Below are positions 27,126 through 36,154 of a stretch of 59,598 nt of DNA, in pieces. The notes under the pieces are model-generated. The model had not been told where the DNA came from. It was given only the letters and a program-made list of their open reading frames with translations, and did not search any database. Positions within the stretch are counted from its first letter, which is position 1, and every line of letters starts with the position of its first letter. The translations under genes were made by a program, and so were the position numbers. The stretch is from Caldilineaceae bacterium SB0661_bin_34 (lineage in GTDB: Bacteria; Chloroflexota; Anaerolineae; Caldilineales; Caldilineaceae): NCBI GenBank assembly GCA_009841145.1, contig VXMJ01000102.1:1-59598 (forward strand), in the 5' to 3' direction.

Positions 27126-28304
27126 ATGCGCATCAGTTGTTTGCAGGAGAACCTGGCCAAGGGCCTGTCGATCGCCGGCCGCGTGACGTCTTCACGCGTC
27201 ACCATGCCGGTTCTGGAAAACATCCTGATCGCCGTTGAAAACGGCCGCATCCGCTTGGTTTGCACCAATCTGGACGTATCCATCAACGTCTGGATCAACG
27301 GCACGGTGGAGGAGGAAGGGGCCCTGACCGTCCCTGTGCGTCTGTTGACGGAATTCGTCAACCTGCTGCCCTCCGGCAAGCCGGTGAACCTGACCTACCT
27401 GGCCCAGTCCCGGCAACTGGAGGTCTCCTGCGGCCAGTTTCGCACCGCCTTCAACACCATTGAGGCCAACCAGTTCCCCGATGTCCAGGATTCCATCCAT
27501 GAGATGGAGGCGACCCTGAATCTGGATACCCACGAACTGCGCACGATGATCGAGGAGACGGCCTTCGCCGCCGCCACCGGAGAGGATCGTCCCAACCTGG
27601 CTTGCGTGCAAGTGGAACTGGCCGATGCCGGTCTGACCCTGGCCGCCACGGATGGCTTCCGCCTGGCCGTGCGGCGCACGGCCCTCGAACAGGCGGAACG
27701 GGATCAGAAGATCCTGGTTCCCGCCCGTGCCCTGTCCGAACTATCGCGCATCCTCGCGGATGCCGACTCGTCCAAGCCGGTGGATGTTGCCGTCACCAAC
27801 AACCACAGCCAGATTTTGGCCAACCTGCACGGCCTCAGCCACGAGCGTGGCTCGTTCGTCGAGGTCCTGCTTATCTGCCAGCTGGTTGACGCCCACTTCC
27901 CCGATTACAACCGGATCATCCCGCAGGAAGGTGCCACCTCGGTGATCGTGGACCGCAACGACCTGCTGCAGGCCACCCGGGCTTCCTTCCTGCTGACCCG
28001 CGAGAACAACAACATTGTCACGGCCAAGTTCAACACCGAGGAAGACTGCATCGAAATCAGTTCGGAAAGCAACGACCGCGGCGACAGCCGGAACAAGCTC
28101 GAGGCCAAAATTTCCGGAGAGGCCCTGGACATTTCCTTCAATGGCCAATACCTGATCGATGCCCTGACCCACATCCAGACCGAGCGCGTGGTCATGGACA
28201 TGACACAGAACAACCGGCCGGCCAAGCTTTGCCCTTCCGACTCCGAAGACTCCAAGAGCCGGGACTTCCTCCAGGTCATCATGCCGATGACCTCGGCGCG
28301 CTGA
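27126..28304 (+). CDS. dnaN: DNA polymerase III beta subunit (sliding clamp)
   Basis: 392 aa, normal length for three clamp domains. It starts MRISCLQENLAKGLSIAGRV, with MPVLENILI, TNLDVSINVWI, the second domain SFRTAFN-like strand FRTAFNTIEANQFP, and the closing region ITPIM-like VIMPMTSAR. The clamp encircles DNA and tethers the polymerase. dnaA and recF are not adjacent. The gene converges with the LysM gene across a hairpin region. Confidence 0.96.
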   Translation: MRISCLQENLAKGLSIAGRVTSSRVTMPVLENILIAVENGRIRLVCTNLDVSINVWINGTVEEEGALTVPVRLLTEFVNLLPSGKPVNLTYLAQSRQLEVSCGQFRTAFNTIEANQFPDVQDSIHEMEATLNLDTHELRTMIEETAFAAATGEDRPNLACVQVELADAGLTLAATDGFRLAVRRTALEQAERDQKILVPARALSELSRILADADSSKPVDVAVTNNHSQILANLHGLSHERGSFVEVLLICQLVDAHFPDYNRIIPQEGATSVIVDRNDLLQATRASFLLTRENNNIVTAKFNTEEDCIEISSESNDRGDSRNKLEAKISGEALDISFNGQYLIDALTHIQTERVVMDMTQNNRPAKLCPSDSEDSKSRDFLQVIMPMTSAR

Positions 28305-28309
28305 CGCAC

Positions 28310-28351
28310 GGCCGCCGGGGACGACACTGTCCGGGGATCGCGCCGGCGGCC
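28310..28351. terminator. Stem-loop between convergent genes
   Basis: GGCCGCCGG (28310-28318) and CCGGCGGCC (28343-28351) are perfect 9-bp arms with a 24-nt loop, 6 bp after the dnaN stop. No T-run follows, so this would be a weak or Rho-assisted terminator. Confidence 0.4.
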
Positions 28352-28387
28352 GACACCACCGACAGGTCTACCGCTGTCGGCTCGCCG

Positions 28388-29572
28388 CTAGGAACCGACG
28401 GGAATCTGCCGTTCCGGTATCTGGATTTCCTGGCCGATGACCAGCAGGCCATCCTCCGAGTTGGGATTGGCGGCCACGATTTCGGGCCAGAGATTGCCAT
28501 CCCCGAGATAGCGGTAGGCCAGGTTCCAGAGTGAATCGCCACTGACCACGATATGGGTCTGTGACGGAACTACCACGTTCAGTGCTTCGGCATCTACCTC
28601 GCCCAAGCCGGGAATGCCGCTAACGGCATCCAGGAGTGTGGTCCGTTCGGCCAGGGATTCCACCGTGCCCATCAGCACTAGCTGATCGCCCTGGACCACG
28701 GCCACAATCTCCCGCTCCTCCAGTTCCGGATAGCCAAGCTGGCCCAGGACCGGTCCGAAATCGATGCGCTTCAGCGCGATGCGCTCCAAAACGTTGAGCG
28801 CAACCTGCTGCGACCATGCGTCGCCTGATTCGGAACCGTTCGCCTGCACGCTCTCAACCGCCGCTTGTGTTGCCGGCTCCGGTGCCTGAACGACCTCCTC
28901 AGACGCGGCGGAATCCGCCGACTGTTCGGACTGTGCAGAATCGCCGGCGGCCGCCAGGAGCGATTCCGTCTCGCTTGCCGGAACTTCGGTCTGGACCAAG
29001 GGCGCGGGACCGGCTCGCTGCGTCAACCAGTCGGGGACAGATGCCTGCAGGTTCCCGACCGGATTCTGCAGCACGACCAGGATCGCGATAGCGGCCACCG
29101 AGACCAGGATCGCGCCGACGGTCGCATTGCGCAGGCCCCAGCCCCAGAACGATCCGTCTGCGAGCGCGGCTTCTTGGGGGCCGGAGTTGCTGTCGAGTTC
29201 CTGGGCCAAGGACCCGGTTCGCCGCTGAACTAGCCGCTTGAGCAGGGCTTCCGCCTCGGGCCGCAGCACATCATTGACCGGAATCGCGCCGATATGGGCG
29301 CGCAATTGCTCCTCCCGGTCCAGGTCCGCGTACAAAATTGCGGCCAGCAGGTGCAGTTCCGAAGTGTCCTGAGCCTGCAACCCTCGCTGGATCAGTTGCA
29401 GGGCAATAAAGTGCGCGCCCTGTTCGGCGGCATCGCGGGCCTTCTCGTAATAGTAGGCCGCCTTCAAATCGGAGGTGATGAGGGAGGACAGGTCCCCGGT
29501 GCACTGACGGCACTCGGGATACTCGGGGGTCACTACGGCTTCGGCGCCGCAGTAGAAGCATGTGACCTGCAT
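28388..29572 (-). CDS. Zinc-ribbon / TM / LysM membrane protein
   Basis: 394 aa from the ATG at 29572. Order: an N-terminal CFYCGAEA...CRQCTGD zinc ribbon, a helical TPR-like part (~25-110), one transmembrane helix (AILVSVAAIAILVVL, ~155-175), an Ala/Glu/Ser-rich linker, a BON-like segment (ALNVLERIALKRIDFG ... GTVESLAERTTLLDAV), and a C-terminal LysM domain (HIVVSGDSLWNLAYRYLGDGN). The C-terminal half should face the outside and bind cell-wall material. The combination is unusual; the role is unknown. Confidence 0.7.
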   Translation of the reverse strand: MQVTCFYCGAEAVVTPEYPECRQCTGDLSSLITSDLKAAYYYEKARDAAEQGAHFIALQLIQRGLQAQDTSELHLLAAILYADLDREEQLRAHIGAIPVNDVLRPEAEALLKRLVQRRTGSLAQELDSNSGPQEAALADGSFWGWGLRNATVGAILVSVAAIAILVVLQNPVGNLQASVPDWLTQRAGPAPLVQTEVPASETESLLAAAGDSAQSEQSADSAASEEVVQAPEPATQAAVESVQANGSESGDAWSQQVALNVLERIALKRIDFGPVLGQLGYPELEEREIVAVVQGDQLVLMGTVESLAERTTLLDAVSGIPGLGEVDAEALNVVVPSQTHIVVSGDSLWNLAYRYLGDGNLWPEIVAANPNSEDGLLVIGQEIQIPERQIPVGS

Positions 29573-29667
29573 TTTGTGGGATCCAAAGAGTGCAGCGAAG
29601 GGGAGGTCAAGTCCCACATCCGGTTCCGGATTCTAGCACAGCACCCTGATCCGGCCTCTACCCACCT

Positions 29668-31695
29668 TCAGGGATCGTTTGAGGCCATCGCGGCCTGACA
29701 GGCGCGTATGGCCGCCTCCACCCCGGCCAGAATGGATCGATCCTCAAGGTTTGTGGTGTCGCCCAGCGGATCCCCCCGCCACATGTCGCGCAACAACCTG
29801 CGTATGACCTTGGCATTCCGGGTTTTGGGCAGGGCCGGCACGATGCAGACCGCATCCGGCCGCAGGGCCCTCCCCATGTCTCTGGCCACGACTGCGCGGA
29901 GCCGTTCCCCAAGTTCCGGGTCCGGGTTGGAATCGGGAGACGGTACACAGAAGCAGACTGCCTTCTGTCCCTTGAGTGAATCCGGCACTCCCACCGCTGC
30001 CGCTTCCGCCACGTCCGGTTGTCTGACCAGCACCTGTTCGTACTCGGTGGGCCCCAGCCGCTTGCCGGATATGTTCATCGTGTCGTCGCTGCGGCCCAAC
30101 AGGAACCAGAACCCGTCGCTGTCCAGGACAGCCAAGTCGCCCTGTCGCCACAAGGCGGGCCACTCGGACCAGTAGGTGTCCAGGTAGCGGTCTTCCCCGT
30201 CCTGCCAGAATCCCCGGGTCATGCCAATCCAGGGGTTGCGAACCACCAGTTCGCCGATCCGGTCGCGCACGGGCTCGCCGTGTTCGTCGACCACATCGAC
30301 CGCCATGCCCAGCAGCGGGGCATTGAAACTGCACGGCTTGAGCGGCTTCACCACCGAACAGCCAACGATGCCGCCGCTAATCTCGGTACCACCGGAATAG
30401 TTCAGGATGGGCCTGGTGCCGTCCAAGACCTGCTCGAACACCCACATCCACGACCCGGGATCCCACGGACTGCCGGACGAGGCGACGGCCCTCAGGGCGG
30501 ACAGGTCGTGCCGCTTCACCATCCCCGCGTCCTGGCCCTGCATGTACCGGGCCAATATCGGCGTTATTCCCAACAGCGTAACTCCGTGCCGAGCACAGAT
30601 TTCCCAAATCCGATCGGCGCCGGGCCAGTCCGGGGCACCATCGTAAATGACCATGGTCCCGCCCAGAAGCAGTGACCCGAAGATTAGCCACGGCCCCATC
30701 ATCCAGCCAAGATCCGTGTGCCAGAAGACGGTGTCCGACGACCGAACGTCCATGCCGTGGCACATGTCCTGGGCAGCCTTGACGGGAAACCCGCAGTGGG
30801 TATGGACCATTCCCTTGGGTGCACCCGTCGTGCCACTGGTGAAGATAACGAGACAGGGATCCTCGCTGTCCATGATCTCGGCAGCCCCCGCACGCCCGAC
30901 CGAGGGCTGCTCGCACAGATCCGGCCACAGGTGCACTGCCGGATCCGAGGACACGTCCACCGGTTCAACGTCGGGATCATCAGTCCGTACCAGTACCACA
31001 TGCTCCAGATTTGACAGTTCGGACCTCACCGACTGCAGGATCGGGAAGGTGTCCACCCACCGCCTGCGCCGCCGATACCCGTCCACTGTCACCACCGCGC
31101 GCGCCCGGCCCGCCAGCAATCGGTCCACGACCGCGGACGGACCAAACCCACTGAACAGGGGCAGGGCAATGGCACCGATGCGGATGATGGCGAGGAAGGC
31201 GATGACGGTTTCCGGTACCATCGGCATCCATATGCCGACCGAGTCCCCGATCCCAAGTCCCAGGGACCTCAGGCCGGCGGCGCATGCTTCAACCTTCCTG
31301 AACAGCCCTCCGTAGGACAGCGAGCTCTCCCGACCGTCTTCCCCCACCTGAATCAAGGCAAGGTCGGCTTCGGGATTCACATCGGTTCCCTGCTGCCACT
31401 TGTCGAGGCAGGAAACGGTTATGTTCAACCGACCGTCCACGCACCAGCGCGCATGGGGTGTTCCCCGCGACAGGTCCAAAACCCGTGTCCAGGGCTGCTC
31501 GAAGCGAATGTCCAGATCCGCCAACACCCGACTCCAGAACCAGGCCGGGTCGCCGGCTGCCTTGCGTTCCAGGACCGCCAGATTCGGCAGTCCCATCCGG
31601 TTCTGGAACGCCACCAGGTTGCTGGCTTCGATCTGATCGGTTGTCGGTGTCCAGACAACCGGTTGGTCAAATGGGAATCCGGATTTGAGTTGCAT
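29668..31695 (-). CDS. AMP-forming acyl-CoA synthetase (acetoacetyl/acetyl-CoA synthetase-like)
   Basis: 675 aa from the ATG at 31695 (a TTG 15 nt earlier is possible). The ACS-type N-terminus precedes the P-loop IFTSGTTGAPKGMVH, then NYSGGTEISGG, the hinge region WRQGDLAVLDSDGFWFLLGRSDDTMNISGKR, and the C-terminal KTRNAKVIRR with the catalytic Lys. These enzymes activate a carboxylate with ATP and load it on CoA. Length and the N-terminal cap fit acetyl/propionyl/acetoacetyl-CoA synthetases; the exact acid is not decidable. Confidence 0.9.
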   Translation of the reverse strand: MQLKSGFPFDQPVVWTPTTDQIEASNLVAFQNRMGLPNLAVLERKAAGDPAWFWSRVLADLDIRFEQPWTRVLDLSRGTPHARWCVDGRLNITVSCLDKWQQGTDVNPEADLALIQVGEDGRESSLSYGGLFRKVEACAAGLRSLGLGIGDSVGIWMPMVPETVIAFLAIIRIGAIALPLFSGFGPSAVVDRLLAGRARAVVTVDGYRRRRRWVDTFPILQSVRSELSNLEHVVLVRTDDPDVEPVDVSSDPAVHLWPDLCEQPSVGRAGAAEIMDSEDPCLVIFTSGTTGAPKGMVHTHCGFPVKAAQDMCHGMDVRSSDTVFWHTDLGWMMGPWLIFGSLLLGGTMVIYDGAPDWPGADRIWEICARHGVTLLGITPILARYMQGQDAGMVKRHDLSALRAVASSGSPWDPGSWMWVFEQVLDGTRPILNYSGGTEISGGIVGCSVVKPLKPCSFNAPLLGMAVDVVDEHGEPVRDRIGELVVRNPWIGMTRGFWQDGEDRYLDTYWSEWPALWRQGDLAVLDSDGFWFLLGRSDDTMNISGKRLGPTEYEQVLVRQPDVAEAAAVGVPDSLKGQKAVCFCVPSPDSNPDPELGERLRAVVARDMGRALRPDAVCIVPALPKTRNAKVIRRLLRDMWRGDPLGDTTNLEDRSILAGVEAAIRACQAAMASNDP

Positions 31696-31871
31696 CACGA
31701 TGCCTGCCAATGTCGCGATGGATTGAACACCGCAGTCCGAAACCGTACGCCGGTCAGAACCACTTAATTATTCGTCTGAGCGGAAACCCGGAAGTTGTGC
31801 ACGAGTTCCCGGCCACGCCTCCCGGGTTCGTGGAAAAAGGTGGGACGCGGCGGTTTTGCCGACGGTGCAGG

Positions 31872-32435
31872 TCAGGCTGCAACGGCCTCGCCAGCCACCA
31901 GCAAGCGATAGCGCTCCGCCGCAACCGGGTTGCGCAGAAGCACCAGCGTCACATGACTGGGCTGGGACGGCTGCCACAGCAGTTTCATGCGGGCCTCTTC
32001 CAGGGTCCGGTGCCCCTTGAATTGGTTGCAACGCTGGCAGGCCGTCACCAGGTTGGTCCAAATGTGGCTGCCGCCCCGGCTGCGTGGCACCACATGGTCG
32101 ATGGTCAGCTGGTTGCGCGCCTTCTGCTGGCCGCAATAGGCACAGGTGTGGGCATCGCGCAGCATCACGGCGTTGCGCGAGGGCGGCGACTCCCGCCGCG
32201 GTACGCGGACGAAATGGCTGAGCCGGATGATCAGGGGAATGGGTAGCTGGCGACTGACCGTCCTAATCACCCGTTTGCCGGACTCGATGAGTTCCGCCTT
32301 GCGCTCCATCAGAAGCACGATCGCCCGGCGCACCGGGATCAAGCTCAGCGGCTCATAGCTGGCATTGAGAACCAGCACACGCCGGGACAGGGTCACAGAA
32401 GCCTCGGTTCCCGGCACGGAACTGTCGAGGTGCAT
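31872..32435 (-). CDS. Housekeeping-type HNH endonuclease
   Basis: 187 aa. The [22 protein letters not shown]-terminus and the CAYCGQQ...[21 protein letters not shown]...CQRCNQFKG core are the widespread 'HNH_5' family found as a single chromosomal gene in many phyla including Chloroflexota. Zinc ligands (two CxxC) and the HNH His/Asn are intact. It is probably a DNA repair or processing nuclease; a mobile origin is not indicated. Confidence 0.9.
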   Translation of the reverse strand: MHLDSSVPGTEASVTLSRRVLVLNASYEPLSLIPVRRAIVLLMERKAELIESGKRVIRTVSRQLPIPLIIRLSHFVRVPRRESPPSRNAVMLRDAHTCAYCGQQKARNQLTIDHVVPRSRGGSHIWTNLVTACQRCNQFKGHRTLEEARMKLLWQPSQPSHVTLVLLRNPVAAERYRLLVAGEAVAA

Positions 32436-32523
32436 GATCTTGGCGCTGCTTTTGACCTTCCTTTGGCGGATTGGCCAGAATCTGCGGACAGACCGAGGCC
32501 AGATTGCCCGGTCCGCAACGCGG

Positions 32524-32898
32524 CTATGCTACCTGTATAGCCCTCAACAGCGCAAAAACAATAAAAACACAGCCCCCGGCCATGCCAAACGACCGGGCAC
32601 GTTCTTCCTGCTGACGACTCAGCCAGCCCCAGGCCGCTGGCAGCGAAATCACCACCACGATGCCGTACAACACGTGCAGATACGGACGCGGCAGGTACCA
32701 GCCCTCCGTGAAGAACCAAAGCCAGCCCCCCACCAGAAACTGAGCCAGCAGAAGGAGTTCGCACACGAGCGCGGTTCCCATCCAGGACCCGGACAGGGCT
32801 TGGTTGCGGATACCCGACCACAGCGCCCAAAGGCCCGTGACGGCCGTAAGGATCAGGCAGGCCCGGCTCAGCCCCTCGTGGACCTCGAGGGGAGTCAT
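32524..32898 (-). CDS. Four-helix membrane protein
   Basis: 124 aa, ATG at 32898 overlapping the DUF951 stop (ATGA). Four hydrophobic segments ([66 protein letters not shown]). No family recognised. The overlap with DUF951 shows the two are translated together. Confidence 0.75.
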   Translation of the reverse strand: MTPLEVHEGLSRACLILTAVTGLWALWSGIRNQALSGSWMGTALVCELLLLAQFLVGGWLWFFTEGWYLPRPYLHVLYGIVVVISLPAAWGWLSRQQEERARSFGMAGGCVFIVFALLRAIQVA

Positions 32899-33128
32899 AC
32901 GCCCTGCCCTTCGGCAGGTGGTTCCGGACCCCGTTCCAGCATGCGTCGCATGCGATGGGTAAAGCGTCGCCGAGTCAGCATGGTCCTACGGCCACAGGTG
33001 CGGCAGTCCATGCCAATGTCCGCACCAACCCGGTAGACCGTCCAGACGTCGCCGCCGCAGGCATGAGGTTTGCGCATCTGCACAACGTCGCCCACGAGGA
33101 TCCGGTCGTGGATCTTCATGGGCGACAT
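32895..33128 (-). CDS. DUF951 family protein
   Basis: 77 aa. The sequence VGDVVQMRKPHACGGDVWTV, then RVGADIGMDCRTCGRRTMLTRRRF is a full match to DUF951, with three conserved Cys and His. The family is typical of Firmicutes and Chloroflexota and is probably a small RNA- or nucleotide-binding beta-barrel. It is coupled by ATGA to the membrane protein gene and lies 80 bp after the htpG stop. Confidence 0.92.
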   Translation of the reverse strand: MSPMKIHDRILVGDVVQMRKPHACGGDVWTVYRVGADIGMDCRTCGRRTMLTRRRFTHRMRRMLERGPEPPAEGQGV

Positions 33129-33209
33129 GACACGTTCAAATCCGGGTTGGACCGGGATAGCGGACGGCAGTGGAAAGGGTGATGTGGGTCCGTCGCCCCA
33201 GCGCCGGCA

Positions 33210-35171
33210 TCAGGCGCGCGAGGCCGCCACCATGATTGCGAGGATGCGCTCGGTCATGGCCGCCGGTTCCGGATGCATGTCCTCCAGCAGCAGGGCGTTG
33301 TCGTACACCTGTTCAATGAGCTCGGTCAGCAGGGGATCCGCCGCGTCGGCATCGTGTCGGGCCTTCAGGTTCCTGACCAGTTCGTGATCCGAATTTAACT
33401 CCAGGATGCGTTTCTGCTGGGGGGCTTCCTGACCCATCAGGTTGCTCATGCGCTCAAACGCGCGCGACATGCTTTCGCCGGCGTAAACCAGCCGACTGGG
33501 ATTCTCCACCAGCAGATTGGAGCTGCGCACATCCTCCACCCGCTCGCCCAGCACTGCCTTGAACTTCTCCACCAGGCCCTGCAACGCCTCGTCGGCCTCA
33601 ACAGAGGCCTCCTCGTCGCCGGCCGTGTCCGGCACCTCCACATCGGCGCTGTCCACATTGACCAGCTTCATCTCCCGAAAGTCCATCAGGGACATGGACA
33701 GGTAGGCGTCGGCCACGGGATCACTGAAGTAGAGAACCTCAAGGTCATGGGCCTTGTAGTAGTCCAGGTGCGGACTGCGCCGGGCCGCGTCCAAATCCGG
33801 ACCTTCCACGTAGTAAATGAACTTCTGGTTGGCCGGCATGCGTTCCGCATACTGTTCGAGCGTGATCCAATCGCCGTCGCTCTTGGTGCTCTTGAACCGC
33901 AGCAGGCCGATCAGGCTGTCGCGGTGCTCGAAGTCCGTAGCCAACCCGGCCTTGACGAACATGCCGAACTGCTCCCAGAATTGGGCGTACTTCTCCTCGT
34001 CGCGCCCGGCCAGCCGATCCAGTTCCCGCAATACGCGCCGGGCCAGGGTTTGGCTGATTTGCCGCGTGGCCGGATTGTCCTGGATGGTCTCGCGGGAGAC
34101 ATTGAGGGGCAGATCCTCCGAATCGACGACCCCTTCCACGAAGCGCAGGTATTCGGGCAGCAGATCCCGGTTATGCTTCTGAATGAGAATCTTGCGGGAG
34201 TAGAGGCGCAGGCCGTCCTCCCGATGGGCCATGAAGATGTCGTCGGGCCGCTTGGACGGAATGAAGAGCACGGTACGGATATCGACCGGCGAGTCCGTCA
34301 CCAGGTGCATGTGCAGCAAGGGATCGTCCGCCCCCAAAGCCAGCTGGCGGAAGAACTGGTTGTAGTCCTCCTCCAAGACCGAGCTGGGCGTCTGGCGCCA
34401 GATGGCGGTCTGGCTATTGAGTTTGGTCTGCGAGACACCGTCTCCATCCTCGTCGGCGGCCACAGCCTCAACAGGCGCCTCTGCATCCTCATCGGTTTCG
34501 GCGTCGGCATCGGGTTCGACCGGTTCCACCAGGTAAATCGGGAAGGACACGAAGTCCGAATGCCGCTTGACAATTTCCTCCAGGCGCCAGGCATCCGCGA
34601 AGTCACTGTCATCATCCTTGAGTCGAATCTCGATTTCCGTACCGCGGCTTGCCTTGTCGGCAGGCACCAGTTCGTACTCGCTGCCACCATCCGATATCCA
34701 GGTCCACCCCGACTCCTCCGGACAATGGGACCGGCTGGTGACCCTTACCTCCTTGGCCACCATGAACACCGAATAGAAGCCAACACCGAACTGGCCGATG
34801 ATCTCCTCCACGCTGGTTTCACCGGGTTCCACACCGTTCAGGAAAGCCTTGGCCCCCGAATGGGCGATGGTGCCAAGGTTGGTGACCAGTTCCTCCCGAT
34901 TCATGCCAATGCCACTGTCCGAAATGCGCAGAATGCCCGCGTCCCGCTCGGGCTCCAGCCAGATGGCCAGCTCCGCATCCGCGTCCGTCACATCCTGATT
35001 GGTCAACATCTCGAATTGGATGCGGTTCAGGGCATCCGAGGCATTGGATATCAACTCCCGCAGAAAAATGTCCTTTTCGGTATACAGGGAGTGGGCCAGT
35101 ATGTCCAGCAACTGCTTGACTTCAGTTTGGTACTGCAGCTTTTCGGGTCCGGGTGCTACGGTGTCCGACAT
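33210..35171 (-). CDS. htpG: Molecular chaperone HtpG (Hsp90)
   Basis: 653 aa, ATG at 35171. The N-terminal GHKL ATPase has FLRELISNASDAL, DSGIGM and GQFGVGFYSVFMVA. The middle domain is interrupted at ~225-250 by an acidic insert (EPVEPDADAETDEDAEAPVE) not present in E. coli HtpG. The middle domain motif LPLNVSRETIQ and the C-terminal dimerisation domain ending in ERILAIMVAASRA are complete. It refolds client proteins in the cytosol. Confidence 0.97.
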   Translation of the reverse strand: MSDTVAPGPEKLQYQTEVKQLLDILAHSLYTEKDIFLRELISNASDALNRIQFEMLTNQDVTDADAELAIWLEPERDAGILRISDSGIGMNREELVTNLGTIAHSGAKAFLNGVEPGETSVEEIIGQFGVGFYSVFMVAKEVRVTSRSHCPEESGWTWISDGGSEYELVPADKASRGTEIEIRLKDDDSDFADAWRLEEIVKRHSDFVSFPIYLVEPVEPDADAETDEDAEAPVEAVAADEDGDGVSQTKLNSQTAIWRQTPSSVLEEDYNQFFRQLALGADDPLLHMHLVTDSPVDIRTVLFIPSKRPDDIFMAHREDGLRLYSRKILIQKHNRDLLPEYLRFVEGVVDSEDLPLNVSRETIQDNPATRQISQTLARRVLRELDRLAGRDEEKYAQFWEQFGMFVKAGLATDFEHRDSLIGLLRFKSTKSDGDWITLEQYAERMPANQKFIYYVEGPDLDAARRSPHLDYYKAHDLEVLYFSDPVADAYLSMSLMDFREMKLVNVDSADVEVPDTAGDEEASVEADEALQGLVEKFKAVLGERVEDVRSSNLLVENPSRLVYAGESMSRAFERMSNLMGQEAPQQKRILELNSDHELVRNLKARHDADAADPLLTELIEQVYDNALLLEDMHPEPAAMTERILAIMVAASRA

Positions 35172-35325
35172 GGTGGAAACTTGTGGTCTGAACGTGATTT
35201 TGAGAGAAGAATCGCCCTAGTGGGCCATCGGCGATCGTAGCATAGGGATCACCGGCCGACCAGCAGCGAATGTTTGACTTTTGTAGGCGTTGCGAGGAGC
35301 CGGATCCAGCCGGCGCGGACGCGCA

Positions 35326-35350
35326 AAGGTCCGGCTTGGTGCCGGACCTT
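35326..35350 (-). terminator. Hairpin downstream of tRNA-Pro
   Basis: AAGGTCCGGC (35326-35335) and GCCGGACCTT (35341-35350) are perfect 10-bp arms around a 5-nt loop, 40 bp 3' of tRNA-Pro on its strand, followed by TTTGCG. Likely the tRNA transcript terminator. A further GGCAGG/CCTGCC stem lies between it and the tRNA. Confidence 0.55.
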
Positions 35351-35386
35351 CAGGTCGGTGGCAGGCTCCGGTACCTGCCGGTCGTG

Positions 35387-35463
<77 letters not shown>

Positions 35464-36031
35464 ACGGGTCTTGTCGGCGTGTCGCCGACAGGGCCGCATG
35501 GCGTGGCAATGATAGGTCGGCCCGGGCCGGGCGTCAAATCCGGCTACCGAACACCCCTGTTTCAGATTTGTTGGCGAAGGTTGGATTTTCAGGATTGCCG
35601 GCAGTCTTGAAGAAGTTGGGCAGGGGATGGTCCACGAGGCGTGGTGGTCGGTATCCTCACTGCAATATCCCGACGCAGAGATTTCTGTGTCGGCCTTGAT
35701 CAACCCGGCCTGCACTTCGCAAATCGACTCCCGGACGGACCTGTGGGGCAGGGCATGCGCCACAGGGGACCGGTGCCTCGAGGCACTGTTTCACTTTCGT
35801 TGATTTTGGTCCAAGAAACCACAGGCAGCGACGGGCATACTGTGCTGAATGTGGTTGAAACAGTCGGCGTTGGGTCCGACGGGCACAGGGGAACTGCCCC
35901 GTTGACAGTGAACGGCAATCCATATCAACGAGATTGAAACAGTGCCATTCCCCGTGATACCTTTTTGATTGTCGTCCCTGACTGGGATAGGGGTTGCCTT
36001 GGTCGCGCATGCCGCGCCAGCGGCAAGGGAT
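35464..36031. other. Intergenic region with inverted-repeat unit
   Basis: About 570 bp, no gene. It includes a GTCGGCG/CGCCGAC hairpin just upstream of the tRNA (35473-35489) and the MITE-like unit 35783-35947. The TnpB unit begins directly after it. Confidence 0.5.
35783..35947. mobile_element. MITE-like 165-bp unit with 23-bp inverted ends
   Basis: Left end 35783-35805 (GGCACTGTTTCACTTTCGTTGAT) here described by its two halves GGCACTGTTTCA and TCGTTGAT; the right end 35925-35947 is its reverse complement at 21 of 23 positions. The interior (119 bp) has no coding sequence but contains another nested repeat (AACCACA/TGTGGTT). Size and structure fit a non-autonomous element; no target duplication was recognised. 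Confidence 0.5.
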
Positions 36032-36045
36032 GGGAATTACATACC
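36032..36045 (+). repeat. Left terminal inverted repeat of the TnpB unit
   Basis: GGGAATTACATACC, exact reverse complement of 37655-37668. Confidence 0.85.
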
Positions 36046-36102
36046 TAACCAAGCACAGTGGAAACGACACACGGAACGCTTCCACCGTGGACTACAATGA
36101 AC

Positions 36103-36138
36103 GGAAGCCGTGAGTGTAACGAGCACTGCACGGCTTCC
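36103..36138 (+). other. Hairpin upstream of tnpB
   Basis: GGAAGCCGTGAGTG pairs with CACTGCACGGCTTCC across a 7-nt loop, with one bulged G: 14 pairs in all. In IS200/IS605 elements such subterminal hairpins are bound by the TnpA transposase, so this may mark the real left end; it also lies 17 bp before the tnpB ATG and could limit translation. Confidence 0.65.
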
Positions 36139-36154
36139 TGACAGGCAAGGTTCA

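Noticed and set aside
35821..35948. Two TTGAAAC motifs 79 bp apart resembling CRISPR repeat ends
   Set aside because: The 30 bases upstream of each differ, there are only two, and one is explained by the inverted end of the MITE-like unit. No cas genes are present.
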